NCBI RefSeq assembly: GCF_018687515.1
Contig: NZ_CP061294.1
Span: 1,116,001 to 1,180,000, forward strand
Origin: Polynucleobacter sp. MWH-Spelu-300-X4
GTDB lineage: Bacteria; Pseudomonadota; Gammaproteobacteria; Burkholderiales; Burkholderiaceae
Length of the DNA stretch: 64,000 nucleotides
Direction: 5' to 3'
In this document: in pieces, positions 1 through 9,451 of the stretch
Layout of the letters: the number at the start of each line of letters is the position of its first letter
Numbering within the stretch: position 1 is the stretch's first letter
Notes under the pieces: generated by a model
Told to the model about the DNA's origin: nothing
The model's input: the letters and a program-made list of their open reading frames with translations, nothing else
The model's database searches: none
Translations under genes and position numbers: made by a program

Positions 1-72
1 TTCGCGGTAATGCAAATGTTGCGCATCCCCTTTTTTATGAGCATGTAAGTGGCTAGCGTGGTGAGCACTCAT
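1..72 (-). CDS. Partial CDS, His-rich N-terminus, unknown product
   Basis: The first 24 codons of a gene that runs off the left edge of the window. The visible N-terminus is strikingly rich in histidine (eight His in 24 residues). An ATG preceded at a suitable distance by AAAAAGG, and no stop in the visible part, support it. It starts only 11 bases after the scoB stop on the same strand, so it is probably the third gene of the scoAB operon. Too little is visible to name a family. The His could bind metal or simply be a linker. Confidence 0.55.
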   Translation of the reverse strand, partial: MSAHHASHLHAHKKGDAQHLHYRE

Positions 73-83
73 CAATAACCTTT

Positions 84-734
84 TTAAACAGCGCTGGTAT
101 CTAATGGGCAACCGGTCTTAGCAATCACCTCTTCTTTTGTGATGCCAGGAGCCAACTCAATCAACTTCAAACCTTCTTTCGTCACATCCATCACAGCAAT
201 ATCAGTGATGATGCGATTCACTACACCCACACCCGTTAACGGCAAGTTGCACTCTTTCAAAATTTTAATGTCTTCTGTGCCATCTTTTTTCTTGGCTACA
301 TGTTCCATCAACACCACAACATGCTTAACACCAGCCACTAAATCCATGGCGCCGCCCATGCCTTTCACCATCTTGCCCGGAATCATCCAGTTAGCTAAAT
401 CACCTTTTTCACTAACCTGCATCGCGCCCAGAATGGCAATATTGATTTTTCCGCCACGAATCATGCCGAAAGAATCTGCAGAAGAGAAAATCGCTGACCC
501 CGGTAAAGTTGTAATTGTTTGTTTGCCCGCGTTAATTAAGTCAGCATCGACCTTATCTTCGGTTGGGAAAGGACCAATACCTAATAAACCGTTCTCAGAC
601 TGAAGCCATACTTCAATATCTTTAGGCACATGATTCGCCACCAAAGTTGGCAAACCAATACCCAAGTTAACGTAGTAACCGTCTTTTAATTCTTTCGCTG
701 CACGCGCAGCCATCTCATCACGAGTCCATGCCAT
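84..734 (-). CDS. scoB: 3-oxoacid CoA-transferase subunit B
   Basis: Beta subunit of succinyl-CoA:3-ketoacid CoA-transferase, which moves CoA from succinyl-CoA to acetoacetate in cytosolic ketone-body and short-chain acid metabolism. The 216-residue length is usual. The N-terminus has the family signature around G-I-G-L-P-T, and the [10 protein letters not shown] segment carries the glutamate that forms the glutamyl-CoA intermediate in this family. The start has an AAGGAG ribosome site. The gene follows scoA after 12 bases, as in most two-subunit enzymes. The specific substrate (acetoacetate versus another oxoacid) is inferred from the family. Confidence 0.93.
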   Translation of the reverse strand: MAWTRDEMAARAAKELKDGYYVNLGIGLPTLVANHVPKDIEVWLQSENGLLGIGPFPTEDKVDADLINAGKQTITTLPGSAIFSSADSFGMIRGGKINIAILGAMQVSEKGDLANWMIPGKMVKGMGGAMDLVAGVKHVVVLMEHVAKKKDGTEDIKILKECNLPLTGVGVVNRIITDIAVMDVTKEGLKLIELAPGITKEEVIAKTGCPLDTSAV

Positions 735-746
735 GATTCTTACTCC

Positions 747-1445
747 TTAAACCTTAGTGATTGTGCGCTGTTCAATGCGCTTCTCTGGATGTTTATTCAA
801 CACAATGCGATGCACATAAATACTTGGCGTGTGAACATCCGCTGGCTCAAATGTGCCGTTCTCAACAATCTCTTCGACTTCTACAACCGTTAACTTACCC
901 GCCATAGCACACATAGGATTGAAGTTACGAGCAGTATGGCGATAAATTAAATTACCTGCCTTATCAGCCTTCCAAGCTTTCACTAAAGCAATATCAGCCA
1001 CTAAAGATCGCTCCATGACATACTTCTCGCCATCAAACTCTCGAATCTCTTTACCTTCAGCAACAATGGTGCCAACACCAGTCTTAGTAAAAAAGGCTGG
1101 GATACCACACCCGCCAGCACGGAGTTTTTCAGCCAAAGTTCCTTGAGGTGTGAATTCCAACTCAAGCTCACCAGCCAAATACTGGCGCTCAAACTCTTTA
1201 TTCTCACCAACATATGATGAAACCATTTTTTTAATTTGACGCGTTTCTAGCAGTTGCCCCAAACCGAATCCATCAACACCAGCATTATTTGAAATAGCGG
1301 TTAGATTCTTAACACCTGTATCACGCAGAGCAGCGATTAAGGCTTCTGGAATACCGCACAAACCAAATCCACCCACAGCAAAAGTTTGGCCGTCTTTGAC
1401 GATATCAGCCAAGGCCTCTTTTGCCGAACCGAAAACCTTATTCAT
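747..1445 (-). CDS. scoA: 3-oxoacid CoA-transferase subunit A
   Basis: Alpha subunit of the same CoA-transferase. The 232-residue protein begins with the typical [12 protein letters not shown] segment and has the glycine-rich CoA-binding stretch [14 protein letters not shown] near residues 24-37. A ribosome site AGGGAG precedes the ATG. It is the promoter-proximal gene of a scoA-scoB operon on the minus strand and lies divergent from the ETF-ubiquinone oxidoreductase gene. Together the two subunits should allow use of acetoacetate or PHB-derived acids. Confidence 0.93.
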   Translation of the reverse strand: MNKVFGSAKEALADIVKDGQTFAVGGFGLCGIPEALIAALRDTGVKNLTAISNNAGVDGFGLGQLLETRQIKKMVSSYVGENKEFERQYLAGELELEFTPQGTLAEKLRAGGCGIPAFFTKTGVGTIVAEGKEIREFDGEKYVMERSLVADIALVKAWKADKAGNLIYRHTARNFNPMCAMAGKLTVVEVEEIVENGTFEPADVHTPSIYVHRIVLNKHPEKRIEQRTITKV

Positions 1446-1766
1446 TAAAAACTCCCTATTGATTTAAAAATAGCCCGCTTTTTAATTAAGCAAGCTACGT
1501 GCCAACTCACCAAAATTCCCATATAAATCAATTAACTTGACGCAAACAAGGTGATCAAGAAAATCTCATATATTGCATATATATCTATATTCTAATTGCA
1601 TGAAATCCCCCACCGCAGGATTCACCCAGAATTCGCCCATAGAGAAGAATAGTAAACAACACGACTGTCTCCATTACCATGTCGTTATAGTATGTTTTGG
1701 AAATGTATTTAATGTGTCAAAACAGCGCATTAGCGGTTTGATACTGCACAATTTTGGAGAGTATGA
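1446..1766. promoter_or_regulatory. Divergent promoter region scoA / ETF-QO
   Basis: About 320 bases with no convincing gene between two divergent transcription units. It contains an AT-rich inverted repeat ATATAT-TGC-ATATAT at 1568-1582 that could be a regulator site for scoAB. A 65-codon open frame inside it (1573-1770) lacks a ribosome site and protein-like composition and is not called. No promoter can be assigned with confidence. Confidence 0.4.
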
Positions 1767-3458
1767 ATGAATACAAGCAAAGAGATTCTTGAGCAATTTG
1801 GTCCTAGAGAATCCATGGACTACGACGTGGTTGTCGTAGGTGGTGGTCCTGCAGGATTGTCTGCAGCCATTCGCTTAAAACAACTCTCCACTGAAAAAGG
1901 TCAAGAAATCTCAGTTTGCGTCTTAGAAAAAGGCTCTGAAGTGGGCGCCCATATTTTGTCAGGCGCGGTCATGGACCCCATCGGCATCAATGAGCTCATA
2001 CCTGACTGGAAAGAAAAAGGCGCACCTCTTCACACAGAAGTAACAGAAGACCGCTTCATGTTCTTAACTGAAAAGAAATCGTTAACAACACCTAATTGGA
2101 TGCTACCTGCCTGCTTCCAAAATCATGGCAACTATATCGTTAGCTTATCCAATTTCACCCGTTGGCTAGGTCAAGAAGCTGAAAATCTGGGTGTGGAAAT
2201 ATTCCCAGGCTTTCCTGCAGCAGAAATTATCTATGGCGAAGCTGGCGAAGCTGGCGAAGCTGGCGAAGTACTAGGCGTTGCAACTGGCAACCTAGGTATT
2301 GGCAAAGACGGAGCCCCCACCGAGAATTTCCAACTTGGCATGGAACTACGTGCGAAATACACTTTATTCGCTGAAGGTTCACGTGGCCACCTTGGCAAAC
2401 AGCTCATTCAAAAATACAGCCTAGATGCAGGCAAGGATCCACAAAGCTATGGCATTGGCATCAAAGAACTTTGGGAAATCGACCCTGCTAAACATCAAGA
2501 AGGTCTCGTCATACATACAGCAGGATGGCCTCTCACATCTGACACTTATGGCGGCTCATTTTTATATCACTTGGAAAATAATCAGGTAGCAGTAGGCTTT
2601 GTGGTGGGTCTTTCTTATAGCAATCCATACCTTAGTCCATTCGAAGAATTCCAACGTTACAAAACACACCCAACGATTCGTCAATTTTTTGAAGGTGGCA
2701 AACGTATCAGTTACGGGGCACGCGCCATCACTGCTGGCGGATTAAATAGCTTACCGAAAACAGTATTCCCAGGTGGTGCGTTAATTGGTTGCGAAGCTGG
2801 CTTCTTAAATGCTTCACGCATCAAAGGTAGCCATGCAGCAATTAAGACTGGCATGATGGCAGCTGAAGCGGCGTTTGATGCGGTTAACTCTGGTAGAGCA
2901 GCTGATGAGCTTACCGCATACCCAGCAGCCTTTAAGAAAAGCTGGCTACATACAGAGCTTAATAAGGCCCGCAACTTTAAGCCCTGGATGGCCAAAGGCC
3001 TATACCTTGGCACCTTAATGGTAGGAATTGAACAAAAACTATTAGGTGGCAACGTGCCTTGGACTATTCATAACACGCATGCCGATCATGAATGTCTTAA
3101 GCCAGCTGCTCAATGCACCCCTATTCAATATCCAAAACCAGATGGGCAAATTAGCTTTGATCGCCTATCGTCCGTTTTTATCTCAAATACAAACCATGAA
3201 GAAAATCAGCCAGCCCACTTAACGCTAAAAAATGATGCTGTGCCGGTAGTAACAAATTTAGCAGTCTTTGCTGGCCCAGAACAACGTTATTGCCCTGCTA
3301 GCGTTTATGAGTTTATTGAATCCGATGATGGTAAGAAACTACAGATCAATGCACAAAATTGCGTGCACTGTAAAACTTGCGATATCAAAGATCCAACCCA
3401 GAATATTGTTTGGGTTACGCCAGAAGGAACCGGTGGCCCCAATTATTCGGGCATGTAA
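1767..3458 (+). CDS. Electron transfer flavoprotein-ubiquinone oxidoreductase
   Basis: Membrane-associated flavoprotein that passes electrons from reduced ETF (fatty-acid and amino-acid dehydrogenases) to ubiquinone. The 563-residue length fits. The N-terminal FAD motif VVVGGGPAGLSAA is at about residues 21-33, and the C-terminal [4Fe-4S] site is the cysteine cluster C-P-A-S-V plus CVHCKTCDIKDP near the end. The ATG is preceded by GGAGA. A 9-bp tandem repeat adds a Gly-Glu-Ala run near residue 158 (separate entry). The gene is monocistronic, ending at a hairpin terminator. No ETF subunit genes are in the window. Confidence 0.93.
   Translation: MNTSKEILEQFGPRESMDYDVVVVGGGPAGLSAAIRLKQLSTEKGQEISVCVLEKGSEVGAHILSGAVMDPIGINELIPDWKEKGAPLHTEVTEDRFMFLTEKKSLTTPNWMLPACFQNHGNYIVSLSNFTRWLGQEAENLGVEIFPGFPAAEIIYGEAGEAGEAGEVLGVATGNLGIGKDGAPTENFQLGMELRAKYTLFAEGSRGHLGKQLIQKYSLDAGKDPQSYGIGIKELWEIDPAKHQEGLVIHTAGWPLTSDTYGGSFLYHLENNQVAVGFVVGLSYSNPYLSPFEEFQRYKTHPTIRQFFEGGKRISYGARAITAGGLNSLPKTVFPGGALIGCEAGFLNASRIKGSHAAIKTGMMAAEAAFDAVNSGRAADELTAYPAAFKKSWLHTELNKARNFKPWMAKGLYLGTLMVGIEQKLLGGNVPWTIHNTHADHECLKPAAQCTPIQYPKPDGQISFDRLSSVFISNTNHEENQPAHLTLKNDAVPVVTNLAVFAGPEQRYCPASVYEFIESDDGKKLQINAQNCVHCKTCDIKDPTQNIVWVTPEGTGGPNYSGM
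2235..2268 (+). repeat. In-frame 9-bp tandem repeat (GGCGAAGCT)
   Basis: Three perfect copies and most of a fourth of the 9-mer GGCGAAGCT lie in frame inside the ETF-QO gene and encode a Gly-Glu-Ala repeat. They probably arose by replication slippage in a surface loop between the FAD and quinone regions. Copy number may vary between strains. Confidence 0.85.
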
Positions 3459-3478
3459 TTAATTTGAGTTAAATTTAG

Positions 3479-3505
3479 TGGCTTCAAGAAATTGAAGCCA
3501 TTTTT
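3479..3505 (+). terminator. Rho-independent terminator of ETF-QO
   Basis: Perfect 9-bp stem TGGCTTCAA/TTGAAGCCA with a GAAA loop followed by five T, 20 bases after the ETF-QO stop. Confidence 0.85.
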
Positions 3506-3539
3506 ACAAATACCTAACTATTAATCGTGAGGAGCTTTT

Positions 3540-4085
3540 ATGTCAGGTCATGGTCACGTAGATCCATCTAATAAAAAGATTGCTTTATTAATTTCCATCC
3601 TTGCGTTGTTATTAGCGATTAGCGAAACAATGAGCAAAGCGTATCAAACAGAAGTTCTCACCAAACAAATTGAGGCCTCTAATTTATGGTCTTTCTTCCA
3701 AGCCAAGACTATCCGCTCAACAGTCACTAAGTTAACCGCTGAAACAACACAGTTAACCGGTAAAGCTTCCGACCCAAAAACAGCATCAGCACTTGAAAAA
3801 TGGGATGCTGCCGCCAAACGTTACGACTCAGAGCCAGAAACAGGGGAAGGTCGCAAAGAATTAGCGGCAAGAGCCAAAGAAGCGGAAGCGGTTCGCGATC
3901 TTTATATGCATAAATATCATTTTGTTGAAATTGCTTCGGGTATTTTGCAAGTAGCCATCGTTCTAGCATCAGCAACCATCATTACAGGCGTGAGCGCTCT
4001 AAGCTTAGTGGCTGGCGGGCTAGGCGTTATTTCTTTGGTATTAAGTGGCCTAGGAATTTTTGCCCCAACACTTATCCACCTTTAA
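3540..4085 (+). CDS. DUF4337 family membrane protein
   Basis: A 181-residue protein resembling the DUF4337 family of unknown function. It has a short polar N-terminus with GHGHVDP, a first membrane segment at about residues 13-30, a soluble helical middle rich in Lys, Glu and Ala, and two hydrophobic C-terminal segments (about 130-180). A GTGAGGAG ribosome site precedes the ATG. The next gene starts 19 bases downstream, so they may be co-transcribed. No biochemical role is known to me. Confidence 0.8.
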   Translation: MSGHGHVDPSNKKIALLISILALLLAISETMSKAYQTEVLTKQIEASNLWSFFQAKTIRSTVTKLTAETTQLTGKASDPKTASALEKWDAAAKRYDSEPETGEGRKELAARAKEAEAVRDLYMHKYHFVEIASGILQVAIVLASATIITGVSALSLVAGGLGVISLVLSGLGIFAPTLIHL

Positions 4086-4104
4086 CTAATAACTTTTTTA
4101 GAAT

Positions 4105-5031
4105 TTGTTAAAAAAATATTTATTGTTTTGGATTGCTGCAGCAAGCTGCAGCCTCCCCCTTCACGCGACCGAACTCACCTTCACCGCCATTGGCGACCAA
4201 CCCTACTTTAGCGATGATGCGTTTAGCTCGCTCATCAAAAAAATAAATGAGGATGCATCTTCACAGTTCACGATCCATGTGGGCGATATTAAAAATGGCG
4301 CCAACACCTGTTCTGACGAACGTTTCTCATCTGTCAAACAACTCTTTAATGAATTTACTAGACCCCTCATCTATACGCCAGGCGACAATGAGTGGACTGA
4401 TTGTCATAGAGCATCTAATGGCTCCTACAATCAATTAGAAAGATTACAAAAGTTACGCGCCCTCTTTTTTGAGAAAACACAAAGCTTAGGGCAAAATAAA
4501 ATCCAACTTGAACGCCAAGGCGACCTCTCTTTAAATCATCGCTCCTATATTGAGAATGTGCGCTGGACTATACAAAGGATTACCTTCATCACAATCAATC
4601 AAGTCGGCTCTAACAATAATTTAGACCCCGACGTGCCTGGCGCTATTGATGAATATCATCAAAGAAATGCTGCCAATATGGCTTGGTTAAAAGATAGTTT
4701 TAAACGCTTTCAAAATAGCCAAGCGATTGTGGTGGCGATGCAATCTGACATATCTGACCCTCGCATCCCTAAAGAATCTGGATTCAAAGAATTTATTGCA
4801 ACCATCGCAACACTTGCTAAGACTTATAAAAAACCCGTGCTACTGATTCAAGGTGATTCACATCAATTTAAAGTGGATCAGCCTATAAAAGATTCAAATG
4901 GCGGCACCGTTTCTAATATCTTGCGCATGATTGTGCCTGGAGCGAATTTAGTTGAAGCTGTTCAAGTTAAAGTTGATACCCAACAACCCGTCATCACAGA
5001 TACATTTAAATTCAAAAAGTATGGGTTTTAA
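4105..5031 (+). CDS. Exported metallophosphoesterase-like protein
   Basis: A 308-residue protein with a signal peptide (LLFWIAAASCSLPLHA, cleavage near residue 21) and calcineurin-type phosphoesterase motifs: GDQPYF (about residue 31), HVGDIKNG (about 59), TPGDNEW (about 92, replacing the usual GNHE with GDNE) and a late GDSHQF. The likely home is the periplasm. The substrate is unknown. No ATG is available, so a TTG start with a weak ribosome site is used. It follows the DUF4337 gene closely and meets an MFS gene tail to tail. Confidence 0.75.
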   Translation: MLKKYLLFWIAAASCSLPLHATELTFTAIGDQPYFSDDAFSSLIKKINEDASSQFTIHVGDIKNGANTCSDERFSSVKQLFNEFTRPLIYTPGDNEWTDCHRASNGSYNQLERLQKLRALFFEKTQSLGQNKIQLERQGDLSLNHRSYIENVRWTIQRITFITINQVGSNNNLDPDVPGAIDEYHQRNAANMAWLKDSFKRFQNSQAIVVAMQSDISDPRIPKESGFKEFIATIATLAKTYKKPVLLIQGDSHQFKVDQPIKDSNGGTVSNILRMIVPGANLVEAVQVKVDTQQPVITDTFKFKKYGF

Positions 5032-5052
5032 TTTTTAAGCGGAGAAGTTAGT

Positions 5053-6192
5053 TTAAGTATTTACTTTGCGAATACACAAATAGCCCAATAGGCCACTTAA
5101 TGCCGCCAAACCAAAAACATGCTCAGGGCCTAAACCTTCCCAAACCCAACCGGCGACTAAACCACCTACAGTCCCGCCAATACCATAGGAAACTGTGGTG
5201 TAAAGCGCCTGCCCTCTAGCTTGCAAATGTCCCCCAAACCAAGTTTGCAACATCTTTAAGCTAGCGCTGTGATGTGCGCCAAAAGTCGCCGCATGCATGA
5301 TTTGCGCTACGATTAAAACAACCGGATTAGGCCAATAAGCAATCATTACAAAACGTAATGCCATGATGAGATAAGACGCCATCAAAATATGCTGGGCAGT
5401 AAATCTTTTGAAAAAACTATTCTGAAAGTAGAAAAATACCACCTCAGCTAGAACACCTAGCATCCAAAATAAACCAATCTCTGCTTTTGAATATCCCAAA
5501 CGGTCCAAATAAAGAGAGTAGAAAACATATAAAGCCGCATGGCCAAAAATCATCCAAAAATTGGCTGACAAAAACCATCTGACATGACTATTTCTTAAGA
5601 CATGCCAAAAACTTGTTGTGACATGATGCGTGACTTCCATCGGGGGTTCCCTCAAAGTTCTAGCTAAGATTGCCAAGATGATGAGCGCCCCCATTCCAAA
5701 CCAAGGTAGGCTTTGTATGCCATAAGCCTCAAACCAAGCGCCAGCCCCCATCACCATCACAATAAATCCAATAGATCCCCACAACCTTAAACGTCCATAA
5801 CGCTGATCAAATGTATTGTCTTTATATAAGGCATGAATTGTGGCAGCCTCCCCCAGAGGCATCAAACTGCTAATCACGGTGTTCAATAAAAACATCCAAA
5901 CTAGCAGCGCCCAATAACTTTCAAGATAAAAAATGGCGGAAAAAATAAAACAGGCCAAAAGAGAAGTTGTGCGCATAATGCCCAAACGATCTCTTCTAAT
6001 ATCTGCTAGCCAGCCCCAAGCAAATGGTCCCAAAATTCTAGTAATTTGGAACATCGACATCAATGCTGCAATTTCAATTGCGCTGTAATGCAAGCTTGCA
6101 AAATACAAACTTGCATAAGGAGACATTAATCCAATATATGTGAAATAAAAAAAGAAAAATGCCGCAAAAGCCAGCCGTACTAGACCGGTCAT
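5053..6192 (-). CDS. MFS transporter, HcaT/MFS_1-like
   Basis: A 379-residue inner-membrane protein with twelve hydrophobic segments and the major-facilitator loop motif (GWLADIRRDRLG at about residue 60). Its N-terminus (YFTYIGLMSPYASLYFASLHYSA) resembles the MFS_1-like group that includes the 3-phenylpropionate transporter HcaT and sugar or nucleoside symporters. The substrate cannot be assigned. It follows aroC after 15 bases on the same strand and may be read through from it. Confidence 0.8.
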   Translation of the reverse strand: MTGLVRLAFAAFFFFYFTYIGLMSPYASLYFASLHYSAIEIAALMSMFQITRILGPFAWGWLADIRRDRLGIMRTTSLLACFIFSAIFYLESYWALLVWMFLLNTVISSLMPLGEAATIHALYKDNTFDQRYGRLRLWGSIGFIVMVMGAGAWFEAYGIQSLPWFGMGALIILAILARTLREPPMEVTHHVTTSFWHVLRNSHVRWFLSANFWMIFGHAALYVFYSLYLDRLGYSKAEIGLFWMLGVLAEVVFFYFQNSFFKRFTAQHILMASYLIMALRFVMIAYWPNPVVLIVAQIMHAATFGAHHSASLKMLQTWFGGHLQARGQALYTTVSYGIGGTVGGLVAGWVWEGLGPEHVFGLAALSGLLGYLCIRKVNT

Positions 6193-6207
6193 AAGGGCAC
6201 TCCGAGA

Positions 6208-7308
6208 TTAAGGACGCTGCGCTGGAACACGTGGCGTGTCAACAACCACATCGCCACATTGCGCACGATAGCGCAACACATGATCCATGATGACTAACGC
6301 CAACATTGCTTCAGCAATCGGTGTTGCACGAATCCCTACGCAAGGATCATGACGACCCTTAGTTTGAACTACTGCAGGTTGTCCAGCGCGATTAATGGAT
6401 TGCTTAGGCATCATAATCGATGAGGTTGGCTTAATGGCAATCGAAACTACCACATCCTGGCCACTACTAATACCACCTAAAACACCACCAGCATGGTTGG
6501 TCGCAAAACCATCACGGAAAATTTCATCACCGTGCTCACTACCCTTTTGCGCCACACTCTTAAAGCCCGCACCAATTTCAACACCTTTCACAGCATTGAT
6601 ACCCATCATGGCATGGGCAATATCAGCATCTAACTTATCAAATAAAGGTTCACCCAAACCAACAGGTACCCCTTTAGCAACCACAGTCAAACGCGCTCCA
6701 CAGGAATCCCCTGCTTTACGCAAATCATCCATGTAACTCTCAAGCTTAGGAATAACATTGGCATTAGGTGCAAAAAATGGATTATTTCCAATCTCTTGCT
6801 TACTTTCGAATGGAATCTCTACCTCACCCAACTGGGTCATATAGCCATAAAACTCCATGCCATATTTCTCAGCCAACCATTTCTTAGCAACGGCTGCTGC
6901 TGCAACCACAGGCGCGGTTAAACGAGCTGACGAACGGCCACCACCACGTGGATCACGAATGCCATACTTATGCCAATAAGTGTAATCAGCATGGCCAGGC
7001 CGAAAGGTATCCAAAATATCACCGTAGTCTTGGCTACGCTGATCTGTATTACGAATTAATAAAGCGATTGGCGTACCTGTTGTCTTACCCTCAAAAACAC
7101 CAGAAAGAATCTCTACTTGATCCGCTTCCTGCCTTTGAGTTACATGTCGAGATGTACCAGGCTTGCGTCGATCCAAATCGCCTTGAATATCCGCTGCCGA
7201 TAAAGACATACCGGGAGGGCAACCATCCACCACGGCACCAATCGCTGGTCCGTGAGATTCACCAAAGGTGGTGATAGTAAATAAATGTCCGAGTGAGCTT
7301 CCTGCCAT
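6208..7308 (-). CDS. aroC: Chorismate synthase
   Basis: Converts 5-enolpyruvylshikimate-3-phosphate to chorismate, the last step of the shikimate pathway, using reduced FMN. Signatures include [12 protein letters not shown] at the N-terminus, the RGGGRSSAR motif and GISSGQ. The frame is open upstream to an ATG at 7335, but the family normally starts with M-x-G-x-x-L-G-x-L-F-T. The internal ATG at 7308 gives exactly that, with 366 residues. Upstream lies an 8-bp hairpin. It sits downstream of a CBS-domain gene and ahead of an MFS gene on the same strand. Confidence 0.95.
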   Translation of the reverse strand: MAGSSLGHLFTITTFGESHGPAIGAVVDGCPPGMSLSAADIQGDLDRRKPGTSRHVTQRQEADQVEILSGVFEGKTTGTPIALLIRNTDQRSQDYGDILDTFRPGHADYTYWHKYGIRDPRGGGRSSARLTAPVVAAAAVAKKWLAEKYGMEFYGYMTQLGEVEIPFESKQEIGNNPFFAPNANVIPKLESYMDDLRKAGDSCGARLTVVAKGVPVGLGEPLFDKLDADIAHAMMGINAVKGVEIGAGFKSVAQKGSEHGDEIFRDGFATNHAGGVLGGISSGQDVVVSIAIKPTSSIMMPKQSINRAGQPAVVQTKGRHDPCVGIRATPIAEAMLALVIMDHVLRYRAQCGDVVVDTPRVPAQRP

Positions 7309-7334
7309 ACCTACATTATGGCATTGGTCAGGCA

Positions 7335-7356
7335 TGAAGGTCTAATTTGACCTTCA
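7335..7356 (-). other. Perfect hairpin before aroC
   Basis: Inverted repeat TGAAGGTC-TAATTT-GACCTTCA in the 46-72-base gap between the CBS gene and aroC. Neither side carries a T tract, so it is more likely a 5' leader hairpin or processing site than a terminator. Confidence 0.5.
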
Positions 7357-7380
7357 CTTATTGATTTTTTAGCAAATCGC

Positions 7381-7839
7381 TTATTTAGATTCAGCCTGAG
7401 GCTCTTCAGCAGGCCAATCACGAATATAAGCTTTAAGCATGGTGTTTTCAAAGCTTTGAGCTTCGACCACCGCTTTAGCCACATCGTAAAAAGAAATGAC
7501 TCCCATCAAAACTGAGCCTTCCATCACAGGCAAATAACGCGCATGCTTTTCCAACATCATGCGACGGACATCATCCAAATCGGTATCAGGTGTGGTTGTT
7601 AAAGGAGATTGATCCATCACGGCACGCACATTGGTTTGTCCCAAAGTACCATGTTCTTTAGCCAAAGTATCAATCACCTCACGGAAGGTCAAAATGCCGG
7701 CTAACTTAGAGTATTCCATCACCACCAAAGAGCCAATATCCTTTTCTGCCATTACATGCACAGCAGCTGATAAAGACGTCTCTGGAGAAACTGTATAAAG
7801 CGTACTACCCTTCACACGCAAAATATCACTAACCTTCAT
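7381..7839 (-). CDS. CBS-domain protein
   Basis: A 152-residue soluble protein made of two CBS motifs (about residues 8-60 and 72-130), a Bateman module that usually binds adenosyl nucleotides or senses energy state. A strong GAGGAG ribosome site precedes the ATG. No catalytic domain is attached, so it is a free-standing regulator or adaptor whose partner is unknown. It lies upstream of aroC on the same strand. Confidence 0.88.
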   Translation of the reverse strand: MKVSDILRVKGSTLYTVSPETSLSAAVHVMAEKDIGSLVVMEYSKLAGILTFREVIDTLAKEHGTLGQTNVRAVMDQSPLTTTPDTDLDDVRRMMLEKHARYLPVMEGSVLMGVISFYDVAKAVVEAQSFENTMLKAYIRDWPAEEPQAESK

Positions 7840-7935
7840 ATCTCACTCCTCAAACTATTGGCATCCGATTACATCAGTCTATCAGCAGCAACTTAGGGTG
7901 GCTAGAGCCTCATCATCAGGGCTTACCCCACTCCC

Positions 7936-8790
7936 TTACAGCTTGGGTGTCTCCAGCCCCTTTTCCCAAGCCCTCATAATCGGCAAATTAGCGACTAATG
8001 TTGCGCCGGCCAAAGTAACCCACCAAGTTAAGTAAATCCAGACCAAGAACAAAGGAAGGATGGCGAAAGCCCCATAAACGGTGCGGTATAAAGGAAAGCT
8101 AGTGGCGAACCAAGCAAAACCGAATTTCGCGATCTCAAACACAACAGCTGCGAAAGCTCCACCCCAAAAGGCATCTTGCCATTGGATTTTTTCGTAAGGC
8201 AAAATTTTATAAACCAAGCCAAAAGATAAGATCGACAGCAAAATAGGAAATACTGAAGCAACAAAATCAAAACCCGCACTTAATGGACCAATTAGCCCAT
8301 TAGATGCGCTCAGCACCATTGAGCTCAAATAAATACTGCCCCCCAAAAGAAGTGGTCCCATAATGGTTGCAATTAAATGAATACCAATACGCTTCACAAA
8401 TGGCCGAGGATGCTGGACTCCCCAAATACGATTAAAAGCATTTTCAACAGTTAAAAGTGTAAAAAAAACACCAATAATTAACCCAAGGGAGCCAAAAATA
8501 GTGAGGCTCTTTGCCTTTAAAGCAAATTGGTTCAGATACAAAAGAATAGGGTCTCCAATATTGCCTGGGATCAAATTATCCGAAAGCCATTCCTGAAAGG
8601 CTTTACGCAAACGAAGGAAACGAGGTAATACTGCCAACAAAGAGAAGGCAACCGTCACCATAGGCACCAACGACAAAATAGTCGTAAACGATAAGCTAGC
8701 GGCGAGCTCATTAATACGGCCACCTTTAGCGCATCGACGCATATAGCGGAGAAAATCGAGGATAGAATCTTTATGATGAATTACTTGCAC
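7936..8790 (-). CDS. YihY/BrkB family inner-membrane protein
   Basis: A 284-residue protein with about six membrane segments and the YihY/virulence-factor BrkB pattern (RINELAASLSFTTILSLVPM near residue 22, later EIAKFGFAWF and YGAFAILPLFLVWIYLTW). The family was once called ribonuclease BN, a mistaken attribution. The true role is undefined. Translation appears to start at GTG. It is divergent from wrbA, with only 47 bases between them. Confidence 0.87.
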   Translation of the reverse strand: MQVIHHKDSILDFLRYMRRCAKGGRINELAASLSFTTILSLVPMVTVAFSLLAVLPRFLRLRKAFQEWLSDNLIPGNIGDPILLYLNQFALKAKSLTIFGSLGLIIGVFFTLLTVENAFNRIWGVQHPRPFVKRIGIHLIATIMGPLLLGGSIYLSSMVLSASNGLIGPLSAGFDFVASVFPILLSILSFGLVYKILPYEKIQWQDAFWGGAFAAVVFEIAKFGFAWFATSFPLYRTVYGAFAILPLFLVWIYLTWWVTLAGATLVANLPIMRAWEKGLETPKL

Positions 8791-8837
8791 GGCTCTATCA
8801 TAAGCAAATACTGAAAATAGGTAGAAATTCTATAAAT

Positions 8838-9443
8838 ATGACTAAAAATATCAATGGCACAATTTTAGTAATTTATTACTCAAGAAATGGTGCTACGCGC
8901 CAGTTAGCAGAACTCATTGCTGAAGGTATTGAAAGCGTACCGGGGGCTAGTGCTCGTATTAGAACTGTTCCATCCGTTTCTGCCACAAGCGAAGCTACTG
9001 AGCCAGAGATTCCAGCTTCAGGCCCTCCTTATGTTGAACATAAAGATTTGGAAGAATGCGTAGGTTTAGCATTAGGTTCACCGACGCGCTTTGGAAACAT
9101 GGCATCAGCCATGAAGTACTTTTTAGATAACACCACCTCACAGTGGCTATCTGGCGCTCTTGCAGGCAAACCAGCATCTGTATTTACCAGCACAGGCAGC
9201 ATGCATGGCGGACAAGAAAGTACCTTACTTTCCATGATAATTCCTTTAATGCACCATGGCATGGTGATCGTGGGGCTACCCTATAGCAATCCAGAATTAA
9301 TGAACACACAAACTGGTGGTTCCCCATATGGCGTCACACACTATGCAAAAACAGATGGCTCAGCACCCATTTCCACTGAGGAAAAGAAACTGGCCATTGC
9401 GCAAGGTAAACGCCTGGCTGAAATTGCCCTTAAATTGGCTTAA
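8838..9443 (+). CDS. wrbA: NAD(P)H:quinone oxidoreductase, WrbA type
   Basis: FMN-binding flavodoxin-like enzyme that makes two-electron reductions of quinones and so limits oxidative stress. The 201-residue length is normal. The FMN phosphate loop YYSRNGATRQLA is near residue 13, and the GSPTRFGNMASAMKYFLD and TSTGSMHGGQESTLLSM motifs are diagnostic of WrbA. It is followed after 8 bases by a DUF2069 gene, an arrangement common in Betaproteobacteria. Confidence 0.93.
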   Translation: MTKNINGTILVIYYSRNGATRQLAELIAEGIESVPGASARIRTVPSVSATSEATEPEIPASGPPYVEHKDLEECVGLALGSPTRFGNMASAMKYFLDNTTSQWLSGALAGKPASVFTSTGSMHGGQESTLLSMIIPLMHHGMVIVGLPYSNPELMNTQTGGSPYGVTHYAKTDGSAPISTEEKKLAIAQGKRLAEIALKLA

Positions 9444-9451
9444 AGGCTCTC

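Noticed and set aside
1573..1770. 65-codon open frame in the scoA/ETF-QO gap
   Set aside because: No ribosome site, composition unlike a protein, and it overlaps the real ETF-QO start.
2235..2268. Tandem repeat as part of a CRISPR or mobile element
   Set aside because: It is a 9-bp in-frame coding repeat with no spacers and no target-site duplications.
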